Assembly: GCA_016703785.1 (NCBI GenBank)
Contig: JADJBM010000010.1
Location: 142,997-206,996, forward strand
Origin: Betaproteobacteria bacterium
Lineage (GTDB): Bacteria; Pseudomonadota; Gammaproteobacteria; Burkholderiales; Rhodocyclaceae
Direction of reading: 5' to 3'
Length of the DNA stretch: 64,000 bases
Both the position numbers and the translations under genes were made by a program. The notes beneath the pieces were generated by a model, which was not told the origin of the DNA, did no database searches, and worked only from the letters and a program-made list of their open reading frames with translations. Positions 35,870-46,023 of this stretch are shown here, one piece after another. The first letter of the stretch is position 1. Each line of letters opens with the position of its first letter.

Positions 35870-36325
35870 TCAGGACGCATTGGCGTATTCCGCTTTCGCT
35901 TCGCGCGCAGTCTGCGCTTCCTCCGGCGTGTAGGCTTTGCCAGACCACAGCATGCGGTAGGCGATCTCCTCGTTGCCGTTCTCGCACAATTCCAGCACCT
36001 GCATGAACAGCGGCTGGAAGGTCTGGCTACGATGCGAGGCCTCGTGCTCCTCGAAGGAGCGCCAGAAAGTGACGATCAGCGCTTCGCGATCCTTCAGCGG
36101 GCTGACTACCGCCTGGCCGACGGTGCTGCCTTCGTTGGAGATCATGCCGGAATTGAGGACGACGAGTCCGCCGACGAACCCGGTGTCTGAGTGATAGGTC
36201 TTCACGTTTTCACAGAGCATGGCGACCCGCTCCTCCAGGTCGTCGACGCTATACTCGGACTTCAGTAGCACGCGGTTGACCGTCACCACGCCTTCGTCGT
36301 TGAAACCTGGAATGAATCCTGACAT
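35870..36325 (-). CDS. Probable ABM-fold (antibiotic biosynthesis monooxygenase-like) protein
   Basis: This 151-residue soluble protein starts at an ATG preceded by a strong GGAGG site; a longer start to 36346 is unnecessary. It has the look of a dimeric alpha/beta-barrel ABM domain: VTVNRVLLKSEYSVDDLEERVAMLCENV, a central GFVGGLVVLNSG, and EALIVTFWRSFEEHEASHRSQTFQPLF, the typical strand-helix with spaced aromatic and His residues. The assignment rests on pattern only. Substrate and function are unknown. It diverges from the Nudix gene across an AT-rich 70 bp gap. Confidence 0.5.
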   Translation of the reverse strand: MSGFIPGFNDEGVVTVNRVLLKSEYSVDDLEERVAMLCENVKTYHSDTGFVGGLVVLNSGMISNEGSTVGQAVVSPLKDREALIVTFWRSFEEHEASHRSQTFQPLFMQVLELCENGNEEIAYRMLWSGKAYTPEEAQTAREAKAEYANAS

Positions 36326-36395
36326 TGTGTGCCTCCATTCGTTCAATTAGAGAATACTTATAATAGACTAAATTGGTCGGATAATAGTTCCATCC

Positions 36396-36986
36396 GTGAG
36401 TGAGCATAAAATTACAAACAAAGACAGTCACTTAACAGAATATAATGTGGCAAGCGAAGAGGTATTCTCTGGCAAGCTGCTGTGCGTCAAACGGGATACG
36501 GTTCGACTGCCGGACGGCCAGCAGGCCACCCGGGAGTTCGTCACCCATCCCGGCGCGGTGGTGATGATCGCCCAGCTGCCCAATGGCAAGCTGCTCTTTG
36601 AGCGCCAGTTTCGCTACCCGCTCGATCGTGTCTTTCTCGAGCTGCCGGCCGGCAAGATCCACCCCGGCGAGGACATCCTGCTCACCGCGCGGCGCGAGTT
36701 GCAGGAAGAAACCGGTTACGTGGCCGAACGCTGGCATCACCTGGGTGTGATTCATCCCTGCATCGGCTATTCGGACGAGCGCATCGAGATCTTCTTCGCG
36801 CGCGGACTGTCCCATGTTGGACATGGCCTCGACGACGGCGAATTCCTCGAGGTGCATGAACTGGATCTTGCCCAGGCCCTCGATGCGGTACGCGACGGCC
36901 GCCTGACCGACGGCAAGAGCGTCGCCGGGCTGCTCTGGGCTGAACGCGTGCTCGATGGCCGGTGGCCGCTGCCTGCGGCGAGCTAA
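36396..36986 (+). CDS. nudF: Nudix hydrolase, ADP-ribose pyrophosphatase type
   Basis: The enzyme hydrolyses ADP-ribose to AMP and ribose-5-phosphate. The 196-residue protein contains the full Nudix box from Gly to Gly: GKIHPGEDILLTARRELQEETG. It also has the NudF-like N-terminus VKRDTVRLPDG and ERQFRYPLDRVFLELPAGKI. The start is a GTG at 36396 with no clear ribosome binding site. The first 20 codons are unusually AT-rich for this genome. Confidence 0.88.
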   Translation: MSEHKITNKDSHLTEYNVASEEVFSGKLLCVKRDTVRLPDGQQATREFVTHPGAVVMIAQLPNGKLLFERQFRYPLDRVFLELPAGKIHPGEDILLTARRELQEETGYVAERWHHLGVIHPCIGYSDERIEIFFARGLSHVGHGLDDGEFLEVHELDLAQALDAVRDGRLTDGKSVAGLLWAERVLDGRWPLPAAS

Positions 36987-37072
36987 TCAGAATTTCAGCG
37001 GATACTGATGGCGTGTAAAATTGCCGTACCGGCCCGCGCCCAGCGGGCGAACGGACACGGTGGAGACGAGGC

Positions 37073-38272
37073 ATGACGCAAAGCAGCCCCACGCTGCAGC
37101 AGGCTGGCGCAGAACCGCTCGCGGGCGAAGGCAACCGCATCCAGGCCCTGCGCGTTCTCTCCGAAGTCACGGCCACGCTCACCTCGGAATACGACCTCGA
37201 GACGCTGCTTGACCGCTTTCTCGGCATGATGGTGCGGCTCTCCGGCGCATCCGGCGGCGTTGTGCGTGTAGTCACCAGCGACGGCAGACATCTGCGACTT
37301 GCCGCCTCGCTTGGCTTGCCCGCCGAACTGGTCGAGAACGAGCGCCTGGTCGACATCAACTGCGGCATCTGCGGCGCCGCGCTGCGCAACGAGGAAATCA
37401 AACAGACGCGCGACCTCAGGCCCTGCGTCGAGCGCAGCGGTCAACCCTATTTCGGCCAGTGCAGTTCCATGGTCGTTGTGCCGCTCGAGCACAATGGCCG
37501 GCTGCTCGGCGTCTACAACCTCTACATGACCGAGGATCGGCCGATCCCGGAGGAGGTGTCCCTGCTCTTTAGCACGATCAGCGAACACCTCGCCATGGCC
37601 GTCGAAAACACCCGCCTCCTGCGCGAGAACCTGCGCATGACGCTGATGAGCGAGCGGCAGATGATGGCCAATGAGGTGCACGACTCGCTGGCGCAAACCA
37701 TGGCCTACATGAAGATGCGCATCGAGCTGTTGCGCGAGGCCCTGCTGCAGTACGAGAGCGGCAAGGCGCTCAAGTACTCCGGCGACATCCAGCAGGCGCT
37801 CGACGAGGCCTACGCCAGCCTGCGCGAGCTCCTCACCCAGTTCCGCAACCGCATGGATCCGCTCGGCCTTGAGCACGCGCTCGATGAACTCGCTGTCGGC
37901 TACTTCGACCGCACGGGCGTCCGCCTCGAATTCGAGAACCGCATCCCCGACCTCGACCTGACGGTCGACCAGGAAGTGCAGGTGTTCCACATCCTGCAGG
38001 AGGCGCTCTCCAATGTCGCCCGCCACTCCGGCGCCAAGGATGCAAGGCTTACGCTCGATGTCGTCGACGGACACTACGCCTTCACCGTCGATGACGACGG
38101 TCGCGGCGTCTTCGTCATGGGCGCCCAGCCGGATCTGCGCCATCACTTCGGCATAAGCATCATGAGCGAGCGCGCCCAGCGCCTCGGAGGCAACATTGAA
38201 ATCTCCAACCGGCAGCAGGGGGGTGCGCGCCTGCGCCTGCTCGTGCCGACCCATCCCGAAAAATCGCCATGA
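37073..38272 (+). CDS. Soluble NarX-like sensor histidine kinase with four-cysteine GAF domain
   Basis: This 399-residue cytoplasmic kinase has no membrane segment. A GAF domain spans about residues 40-180 and holds four cysteines: C97 and C100 (NCGICG), C118 (RPCVE) and C130 (FGQCSS). A HisKA_3 dimerisation domain follows with the phosphoacceptor H203 in EVHDSLAQTM. The HATPase has the N-box ILQEALSNVARHSGA and G-boxes DDDGRG and HFGISIMSERAQRLGG. Its stop overlaps the start of the response regulator. The cysteines may bind an Fe-S cluster or act as a redox switch, by analogy with NarX and NreB; this is inference. Confidence 0.9.
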   Translation: MTQSSPTLQQAGAEPLAGEGNRIQALRVLSEVTATLTSEYDLETLLDRFLGMMVRLSGASGGVVRVVTSDGRHLRLAASLGLPAELVENERLVDINCGICGAALRNEEIKQTRDLRPCVERSGQPYFGQCSSMVVVPLEHNGRLLGVYNLYMTEDRPIPEEVSLLFSTISEHLAMAVENTRLLRENLRMTLMSERQMMANEVHDSLAQTMAYMKMRIELLREALLQYESGKALKYSGDIQQALDEAYASLRELLTQFRNRMDPLGLEHALDELAVGYFDRTGVRLEFENRIPDLDLTVDQEVQVFHILQEALSNVARHSGAKDARLTLDVVDGHYAFTVDDDGRGVFVMGAQPDLRHHFGISIMSERAQRLGGNIEISNRQQGGARLRLLVPTHPEKSP

Positions 38273-38937
38273 ACGAAGACATCATCAAGGTCATGCTGGT
38301 GGACGACCACACCCTGTTCCGCAAAGGGTTGGCTGAATTGCTCGACGGCCGCGACAACATTCGCGTCGTCGCCACCACCGGCAACCCGGCCGAAGCGGCG
38401 GGCCTGGTCGACGCGGCCCAGCCCGATGCGGTGGTACTCGACCTCAACATGCCGCCGCACGGCGGGCTGGCCCTGCTGCGGGAACTGCAGGCCAGTGCCT
38501 GGAATGGACCGACGCTGATCCTCACCGTCAGCGACGCCGAGGACGACCTGGCCAACGCCATGCGCGCCGGAGCGCGCGGCTACCTGCTCAAGGACATGGA
38601 GCCGGACGATGTCGTCGACGCCATCCAGCGTGCCGTGCGCGGCGAGACGGTGGTGGCGCCGGCCATGACCCTCAAGCTGGTGGACCTCCTGCAGGGCGGC
38701 GGCAGCAAGAACACGGCGCGCGAGAACCTGCTTGCCCAACTCACCGCGCGCGAGCGCGAGATCCTCGACCACCTGGCGCGGGGCCAGTCCAACAAGGCCA
38801 TCGCCCGCGCCCTCGACATCTCCCACGATACCGTCAAGCTGCATGTGCGCCACATTCTCTCCAAGCTCAACCTCACCTCGCGCGTCGAGGCGGCGGTCTT
38901 CGCCGTCGAGCAGAAAATGGCGCCGCGGCAGAAATAG
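38269..38937 (+). CDS. NarL/FixJ-family response regulator
   Basis: The 222-residue protein has a receiver domain (VMLVDDHTLFRKGLAELL, phosphoacceptor Asp in VVLDLNMPPHGG, Lys in YLLKDMEP) and a LuxR-type HTH (LTAREREILDHLARGQSNKAIARALDISHDTVKLHVRHILSKL). It overlaps its kinase by 4 bp, so the two form a two-component pair. The target genes are not known from this window. Confidence 0.95.
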   Translation: MNEDIIKVMLVDDHTLFRKGLAELLDGRDNIRVVATTGNPAEAAGLVDAAQPDAVVLDLNMPPHGGLALLRELQASAWNGPTLILTVSDAEDDLANAMRAGARGYLLKDMEPDDVVDAIQRAVRGETVVAPAMTLKLVDLLQGGGSKNTARENLLAQLTAREREILDHLARGQSNKAIARALDISHDTVKLHVRHILSKLNLTSRVEAAVFAVEQKMAPRQK

Positions 38938-38996
38938 TCGAACTGTCGAACTGTCGCCGTATTGCGGGGGCTGACTTTCACTGGGGAATCGCGGAC

Positions 38997-39071
38997 TGGT
39001 CCCCTCGACAGGAATCGAACCTGTATTTGCCGCTTAGGAGGCGGCCGTTCTATCCATTGAACTACGAGGAG
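38997..39071 (-). tRNA. tRNA-Arg(CCT), CCA encoded
   Basis: On the minus strand a 75 nt tRNA is seen. The acceptor pairs CTCCTCG with CGAGGGG, the D-loop contains TCAATGGATAGAA, the anticodon stem GCCGC/GCGGC encloses CTCCTAA (anticodon CCT), and the T-arm is ACAGG-TTCGATT-CCTGT. The discriminator A and CCA are encoded. Confidence 0.94.
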
Positions 39072-39081
39072 CGGGGCGCGT

Positions 39082-39087
39082 ATTTTA
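39082..39087 (-). promoter_or_regulatory. -10 element for tRNA-Arg
   Basis: TAAAAT on the minus strand ends 10 bp before the tRNA. The -35 region is poor. Confidence 0.4.
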
Positions 39088-39194
39088 GCCGCTCCGTTAT
39101 AATCCCGCCATCGCTCCGTATCCTCGCCAGCCGTCTGCCACGGCCTTTCCTGACACGCCAGCCGTGCGCTTTCCTCTTCATCGCCCCGTTCTGG

Positions 39195-39677
39195 ATGGCC
39201 TGCGCCATCGCGGCCGGCGTGCCTGCTGTCGGTTCGCCGGCGCCCGAATTCTCGCTGCCAGACCAGGCCGGTCGCACCGTCCGACTGGCTGACTACCGTG
39301 GCAGGTGGGTGGTGCTCTACTTCTACCCGAAGGACGACACGCCGGGCTGCACCGAGGAGGCGTGCACCTTCCGCGACGACCAGGCGGCGCTGACGCTGCT
39401 CGGTGCGCAGGTGGTCGGCGTGAGCCTCGATGACGTCGCGTCGCACGCCGCCTTCGCAAAGAAGTACAGCCTGCCGTTCCCGCTGCTGGCGGATACCGAC
39501 GCCAAGGTGGCGGCCAGCTACGGCGCGGTGACGTATCTCGTCGTGGCGAAATTCGCCAAGCGCTATACCTTCCTCATCGATCCGCAGGGCCGCATCGCCA
39601 AGGCCTACTTGAACGTCGATACGTCCCGCCATTCCGCCGAGATCATCGCCGATCTGCGGCGGCTGACTTTGCGCTGA
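39195..39677 (+). CDS. Peroxiredoxin of the BCP/PrxQ type
   Basis: This thiol peroxidase of about 160 residues has the peroxidatic Cys in KDDTPGCTEEACTF and the resolving Cys five residues later, as in atypical 2-Cys BCP proteins. The region VGSPAPEFSLPDQAG starts the fold. The ATG at 39195 is the first in frame. A hydrophobic stretch (CAFLFIAPFWMACAIAA) is encoded across and before it, so a non-ATG start giving a signal peptide is possible. A TATAAT at 39098-39103 lies upstream. Confidence 0.85.
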   Translation: MACAIAAGVPAVGSPAPEFSLPDQAGRTVRLADYRGRWVVLYFYPKDDTPGCTEEACTFRDDQAALTLLGAQVVGVSLDDVASHAAFAKKYSLPFPLLADTDAKVAASYGAVTYLVVAKFAKRYTFLIDPQGRIAKAYLNVDTSRHSAEIIADLRRLTLR

Positions 39678-39680
39678 GCC

Positions 39681-41594
<1,914 letters not shown>

Positions 41595-41629
41595 CCAAAG
41601 TCAGCTTCCACAGGACGGCGGGGTATTCC

Positions 41630-42535
41630 TCAGAAGCCGCCCTCCATGCTCCAGAGAAAGGGCAGTGCAATCAGCGCACCGAAAAAGACTGTGATGTGGA
41701 ACCATGACCACAATCGGAATTTACCGGCGAGCTTTTCGGGTTCCAGATCGGAAATGAGATAAAGGCGGCCGTCCGCCGGCAGATGCAGGACGTGAAGCTC
41801 GGCCGTGGCGCGCAGATCTCGGTGGTTGGCGGTAACTTCACGCCTGGCCTGCGCACGGGCGAGTTCCCACTCCTTCAGGTCAATCTGCCCGTTCCTGTCC
41901 AGATCGAAGCGTTCGAACAGTTCCGTCGTTCGGGTCTTCCATTCCGCCAACAGCAGCCTGACATCCTCGGTCGTGCTGAGGTCGAGGTCGACGCTGCCGC
42001 GCGTGGCGAACTGCCCCAGGACATATATCGTCTGGCGCTCGATGAGCAGCCACTGGGTATAGCGGCGATCGCCCTGGATCCAGGAATCCTTCCGCGTCAC
42101 CAGCATCTCGGCGCCTTCCGGATCGATGACGCATTGTCCAGAGCCGTCACCGAGGATGAAGGAGGCGTCGCTTTCGCCCTTGTCCTCCTGCACCCACTTG
42201 TTGTCGCTGGTCTTGCGCTCGACCGTGTAGCGAAACCACAGGCAGGGCAGTTGGGAGACGGGACTGATCAGGGGCGCGCCGGCGAGGGGTTTGCCGCTGC
42301 CGACCAGTTCGACGTAGCCTTGCGCCGCCGAGGCGATCTTCGAGGTCGGCGTGTCTGCGACGGCACGGACGCGGCGATAGGCGGAAGTCCAGGCAAAGAG
42401 GCTGAGCGGCACCATCAAGGCCACGCAGACGAACATGCCGAATGCCGACTCGGTCTGGAACCCGATGATCAACAGGATGAGCTGGCCGCCGGAGGTAACG
42501 AGATTGCCGTACCCCCGGCGCAGGGAAACGAGCAT
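41630..42535 (-). CDS. GIDE-type membrane protein with an EF-hand
   Basis: This 301-residue protein has N-terminal hydrophobic segments (about residues 15-50) and a C-terminal one (about 276-296). The part between begins AAQGYVELVGSGKPLAGAPLISPVSQLPCLWFRY, the pattern of bacterial GIDE-like proteins related to the MULAN E3 ligase membrane domain. A canonical EF-hand loop DLDRNGQIDLKE lies at residues 211-222, predicting Ca2+ binding. It lies 13 bp after lemA on the same strand, probably in one operon. No RING domain is present. Function is unknown. Confidence 0.7.
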   Translation of the reverse strand: MLVSLRRGYGNLVTSGGQLILLIIGFQTESAFGMFVCVALMVPLSLFAWTSAYRRVRAVADTPTSKIASAAQGYVELVGSGKPLAGAPLISPVSQLPCLWFRYTVERKTSDNKWVQEDKGESDASFILGDGSGQCVIDPEGAEMLVTRKDSWIQGDRRYTQWLLIERQTIYVLGQFATRGSVDLDLSTTEDVRLLLAEWKTRTTELFERFDLDRNGQIDLKEWELARAQARREVTANHRDLRATAELHVLHLPADGRLYLISDLEPEKLAGKFRLWSWFHITVFFGALIALPFLWSMEGGF

Positions 42536-42548
42536 TACGCAGCGCGTT

Positions 42549-43121
42549 TCAGCTGAACAGGGCCTTCATGTCGACGTCGGCCTTCTCCGCGCTGGCGAAT
42601 TCGAGCAAGGGTTTGGCTTCGAAACGGAACATGCCGGCGATGATCGAGTCGGGGAACTGCTCGATGCGCACGTTGTTGATGTTGACCGACTCGTTGTACA
42701 GTTCGCGACGGTCGGCGATGCCGTTCTCGAGTGCCGTGATGCGGCCCTGCAGCTGCATGAAGTTCTCGTTGGTCTTCAGTTCTGGATAGGCTTCGGCGAC
42801 GGCGAAGATCTGGCCGAGGCCCATGCGTAGCGCGCCTTCGGCCTGGCCCAGCGCCGGGATGTTCTGGCTCTCCCGCGCCATCTGCACACGCGAGCGGGCT
42901 TCGACCACACGCTGCAGGGTTTCCTGCTCGAACTGCTTGTACTGTTTGCAGGTCTCGACCAGCTTTGGCAGCTCGTCGTGGCGCTGCTTGAGCAGCACGT
43001 CGATGTTGGCCCAGGCCTTGGCGACGGCGTGCTTCACCTGCACCAGCCCGTTGTAGATCATCACGCCATACACTGCGGCGACGACGATGATGCCCAGCAC
43101 CACCAGTGAAACGATTCCCAT
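42549..43121 (-). CDS. lemA: LemA family membrane protein
   Basis: The 190-residue protein has one N-terminal membrane anchor (VSLVVLGIIVVAAVYGVMIYNGLV), then the helical LemA domain with AWANIDVLLKQRHDELPKLVE, NENFMQLQGRITALENGIADRRELYNESVNINN and FPDSIIAGMFRF. A strong AGGGGGG site precedes the ATG, and a TAGAAT at 43153-43158 (minus strand) may be its -10. The role of LemA is poorly defined; it is often found next to membrane-associated partners such as the GIDE-type protein here. Confidence 0.93.
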   Translation of the reverse strand: MGIVSLVVLGIIVVAAVYGVMIYNGLVQVKHAVAKAWANIDVLLKQRHDELPKLVETCKQYKQFEQETLQRVVEARSRVQMARESQNIPALGQAEGALRMGLGQIFAVAEAYPELKTNENFMQLQGRITALENGIADRRELYNESVNINNVRIEQFPDSIIAGMFRFEAKPLLEFASAEKADVDMKALFS

Positions 43122-43182
43122 GATTCCCCCCTGGTTTGAGCAGCGTGCGCATATTCTAAACGACTGCGCCGGATTCCCGCAG

Positions 43183-44055
43183 TTATGGTTTCGTCGTACT
43201 TTCCCCAGCTAGCGTTGCGTCCTCTGCGGGTGGGATGTCCACCAGCCGGCGCAGTCGCATCATGAGGGACTCCCCGGAGATGCCGAGCAGCTTGCTGATC
43301 TCCGCGATGTCGTCGGGAATGGCCGGATCGCTCCAGCCGTTGGCAGAATGCCGCGCAAGGTTGACGGCATAGATGACGTTGCGCACACGCGGATGCTCGG
43401 CGTGGGAGTCGTCCATCAGGCTGAGCAGCAGTTCAGGCAGCCGCCATGCACGGGCGAGCGCTAACTGCAATTCTGAGACCTGGATGCCGAGCACAGCTTC
43501 TTGTGCCGCGGCGCTGCGCAGGCCGCGGTTCTCCATCTGCAAGGTGCGGATGTCGAGCATCAGCGTGGGGGCAAAGCTCCAGAGCAGGATTTCCGCGCTG
43601 TCGTGGAGCAGGGCGGCAATGGTGACCTCATCCACATCGAGATCGTGGCGCTGCACCGCCCAGTCGCGCGCGAAGATCGAGGCCTGGCGCGCGCGCGCGA
43701 TCACACGCAGCAAACCGATGAGAGCCTGCGGCTGCTCCTTCAGGCGGTCCTCGAGCAGCGGCAGCTTGTCGAATCTGGCGAAAAAGGGTGTGATGCCGAT
43801 CATCATGACGGCACGGTCGATGGTGGTGATGTCCGCCGTCTGGCTGGCACGCCGCGAGGCCTCGATGTAGGCGAGCACGCGCAGAGTCATCAGCGGATCC
43901 TGCAGGATGGCTCCAGCGACCTGCCGGCCGCTGACGTTCTCCTCGTTCTCACGCAGGCGCGCCAATTCCCGCGCCGTGCGCTTCAGCACTGGAATGTCGG
44001 CCTGGCTGAGGTACTTCACCCAGGACTCGAGATCGGGCAGTGGTCGTTGCAGCAT
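43183..44055 (-). CDS. HDOD domain signalling protein
   Basis: The 290-residue protein matches the HDOD family (a degenerate HD-like output domain): WVKYLSQADIPVLKRTARELARL at the N-terminus, VAGAILQDPLMTLRVLAYIEA, then TTIDRAVMMIGITPFFARF and a later AALLHDSAEILLWSFAPTLM. HDOD proteins act as adaptors in signalling and have no known catalysis. The Met at 44055 is the likely start although no good ribosome binding site precedes it; the frame stays open to 44394, across the earP start region. It is divergent to earP. Confidence 0.8.
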   Translation of the reverse strand: MLQRPLPDLESWVKYLSQADIPVLKRTARELARLRENEENVSGRQVAGAILQDPLMTLRVLAYIEASRRASQTADITTIDRAVMMIGITPFFARFDKLPLLEDRLKEQPQALIGLLRVIARARQASIFARDWAVQRHDLDVDEVTIAALLHDSAEILLWSFAPTLMLDIRTLQMENRGLRSAAAQEAVLGIQVSELQLALARAWRLPELLLSLMDDSHAEHPRVRNVIYAVNLARHSANGWSDPAIPDDIAEISKLLGISGESLMMRLRRLVDIPPAEDATLAGESTTKP

Positions 44056-44172
44056 CGGAGATAAATATTTCCAGTCAATACCGGTAGTTATAATTAACGG
44101 CAGGGATGCGAATGGCTTGAGGCCGGCTTGTCGGTCGGAGTCGTAGATCAAGGCATAAATCATTTTGCAACA

Positions 44173-45327
44173 ATGACATACATGCATCAACCCAAATTCT
44201 GGGATGTGTTCTGCAAAGTCGTCGATAACTACGGGGATATCGGCGTTTGCTGGCGCCTGGCCCGTCAACTGGCAAGCGAGCATGGCTTGCGGGTTCGCCT
44301 CATTGTGGATGACCTGTCGGCCTTCAGACGCATCTGCAACGACATCGATGCGACCCAGGCGGTTCAGACATGCCGTGGGGTGGAGGTACGGCACTGGGTG
44401 GAGCCGTTCCCCGACATCGAACCGGCGCAGGTGGTGGTAGAGGCTTTCGCCTGCGAGTTACCCGAGCCCTACGTTCAGGCGATGGCAGCCCAGGCGGTGA
44501 AACCGTGCTGGATCAACCTCGAATATCTCAGCGCGGAGGGCTGGGTCGACGAGTGCCACGGCATGGCGTCACCCAGCCCGCGGCTGCCCCTGATTAAGCA
44601 TTTCTTTTTCCCCGGCTTTGCGCCGAAAACCGGCGGTGTGCCGATGGAGCGGGATCTTCCGGAACGGCGTCTGGCCTTCCAGCAGGATGCGGGAGCACAG
44701 GCTGCCTTCTGGCAGGAACTCGGCTTGGCGCCGCCAAGTGCGACGGAAAGCCGCATTTCGCTGTTTTGTTATCCGGACAGTCGAGTGGAAGCTCTGTTTG
44801 CCCTTTGGCGGGAGCAGATCGCGCCGGTGACCTGCCTGGTGCCGGAGGGTATCGCCGGCGAGGCGATCGCCGCTTTCTTTGGTCAGGCCGCGTCAGCAGC
44901 CGGCGGTTTGCTAAAACAGGGCAACCTGGAAGTACGTATCCTGCCCTTCATGGAGCAGGATTTCTACGATCGGCTGCTATGGGCCTGCGACTGCAATTTT
45001 GTACGCGGCGAGGATTCATTTGTGCGGGCGCAATGGGCCTTGAAGCCGCTGGTTTGGCAGCCCTATCCCCAGACGCAAGAGGCGCACCTGAGCAAACTGG
45101 AGGCGTTTCTGCGTATCTATTGCCGGGAATTACCAGCGGAAACAGCCGAGGCCGTTTCCGCCTTCTGGAAAGCCTGGAGTCGCGGCGAAGCGTTGGGGGT
45201 GGCCTGGCCGGTCTTCTGGAAACAGCGGGCGATACTGGCGCGTCATGCCGAAGCATGGGCGACGGCCCTGCGGGAGAAAGGCGATATGGCCACCAGGCTG
45301 GCGGAATTCTGCCCGGATACGCTATAA
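44173..45327 (+). CDS. earP: EF-P arginine-32 rhamnosyltransferase
   Basis: EarP transfers rhamnose from dTDP-rhamnose to Arg32 of elongation factor P. The protein of about 384 residues has the N-terminal WDVFCKVVDNYGDIGVCWRLARQL with the two conserved aspartates. The C-terminal donor-site motif is FVRGEDSFVRAQWALKP. Two Met starts (44173 and 44182) are possible. It lies directly upstream of efp, whose product has the required Arg32. Confidence 0.95.
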   Translation: MTYMHQPKFWDVFCKVVDNYGDIGVCWRLARQLASEHGLRVRLIVDDLSAFRRICNDIDATQAVQTCRGVEVRHWVEPFPDIEPAQVVVEAFACELPEPYVQAMAAQAVKPCWINLEYLSAEGWVDECHGMASPSPRLPLIKHFFFPGFAPKTGGVPMERDLPERRLAFQQDAGAQAAFWQELGLAPPSATESRISLFCYPDSRVEALFALWREQIAPVTCLVPEGIAGEAIAAFFGQAASAAGGLLKQGNLEVRILPFMEQDFYDRLLWACDCNFVRGEDSFVRAQWALKPLVWQPYPQTQEAHLSKLEAFLRIYCRELPAETAEAVSAFWKAWSRGEALGVAWPVFWKQRAILARHAEAWATALREKGDMATRLAEFCPDTL

Positions 45328-45328
45328 T
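45323..45328 (+). promoter_or_regulatory. Possible -10 element for efp
   Basis: A perfect TATAAT overlaps the earP stop codon about 70 bp before efp. No -35 hexamer is clear, so it is only a candidate. Confidence 0.35.
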
Positions 45329-45396
45329 TTCCCGTTTATTATGCGTCGTTTAGCCTAGCGGCTGGGTTACGCCCAACTTATTGCAGGATTTTGCAC

Positions 45397-45957
45397 ATGA
45401 AACTGGCACAGGAACTCCGCGTAGGCAACGTCATCATGATCGGCAAGGACCCGATGGTCGTGCAAAGGGCCGAGTACAACAAGTCCGGCCGCAACGCTGC
45501 CGTGGTCAAGATGAAGTTCAAGAATCTGCTTACCGACTCGCCGAGCGAAAACATCTTCAAGGCCGATGACAAGTTCGAGATCGTCCTGCTCGAGCGCAAG
45601 GAAGTGACCTATTCCTACTTCGCCGACCCCATGTACGTATTCATGGACGCCGAGTACAACCAGTCCGAAGTGGAGAAGGAAAGCATTGGCGACGCGGTCA
45701 ACTACATCGAAGACGGCATGGCCTGCGAGGTGGTGTTCTACAACGGAAAGGCCATATCCGTCGAATTGCCCAACAGCGTTGTGCGCGAAATCATCTACAC
45801 CGAGCCTGCGGTGCGCGGCGACACTTCTGGCAAAGTGCTGAAACCGGCCAAGATTGCCACCGGCTATGAAGTGCCTGTGCCGCTCTTCTGCGAGATCGGC
45901 GACAAGATCGAGATCGACACCCGTACCGGTGAGTACCGCAACCGCGTCAAGGGCTGA
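45397..45957 (+). CDS. efp: Elongation factor P
   Basis: EF-P rescues ribosomes stalled at polyproline. The 186-residue protein has the three-domain EF-P layout. The loop at the tip of domain I reads YNKSGRNA, placing Arg at position 32, the residue rhamnosylated by EarP instead of the lysine modified in E. coli. The domain III motif EIDTRTGEYRNRV ends the protein. A strong terminator follows. Confidence 0.98.
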   Translation: MKLAQELRVGNVIMIGKDPMVVQRAEYNKSGRNAAVVKMKFKNLLTDSPSENIFKADDKFEIVLLERKEVTYSYFADPMYVFMDAEYNQSEVEKESIGDAVNYIEDGMACEVVFYNGKAISVELPNSVVREIIYTEPAVRGDTSGKVLKPAKIATGYEVPVPLFCEIGDKIEIDTRTGEYRNRVKG

Positions 45958-45978
45958 TCGAGCAGACGATCGATGAAG

Positions 45979-46005
45979 AAAAAAGCCACCTGCGGTGGCT
46001 TTTTT
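45979..46005. terminator. Bidirectional terminator after efp
   Basis: AAAAAAGCCACC, a TGC loop and GGTGGCTTTTTT form a stem with A- and T-runs on both sides. It can stop efp (plus) and the convergent small exported-protein gene (minus). Confidence 0.9.
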
Positions 46006-46023
46006 CTTGGGCTTGCCTCCGGG

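Noticed and set aside
36995..38254. Minus-strand frame of 419 codons
   Set aside because: Mirror frame of the histidine kinase gene; the plus strand carries all the kinase motifs.
39027..39194. Upstream extension of the peroxiredoxin frame
   Set aside because: The first possible start lies inside the tRNA-Arg gene, and the added residues do not look like the family. A non-ATG start giving a signal peptide remains possible but unproven.
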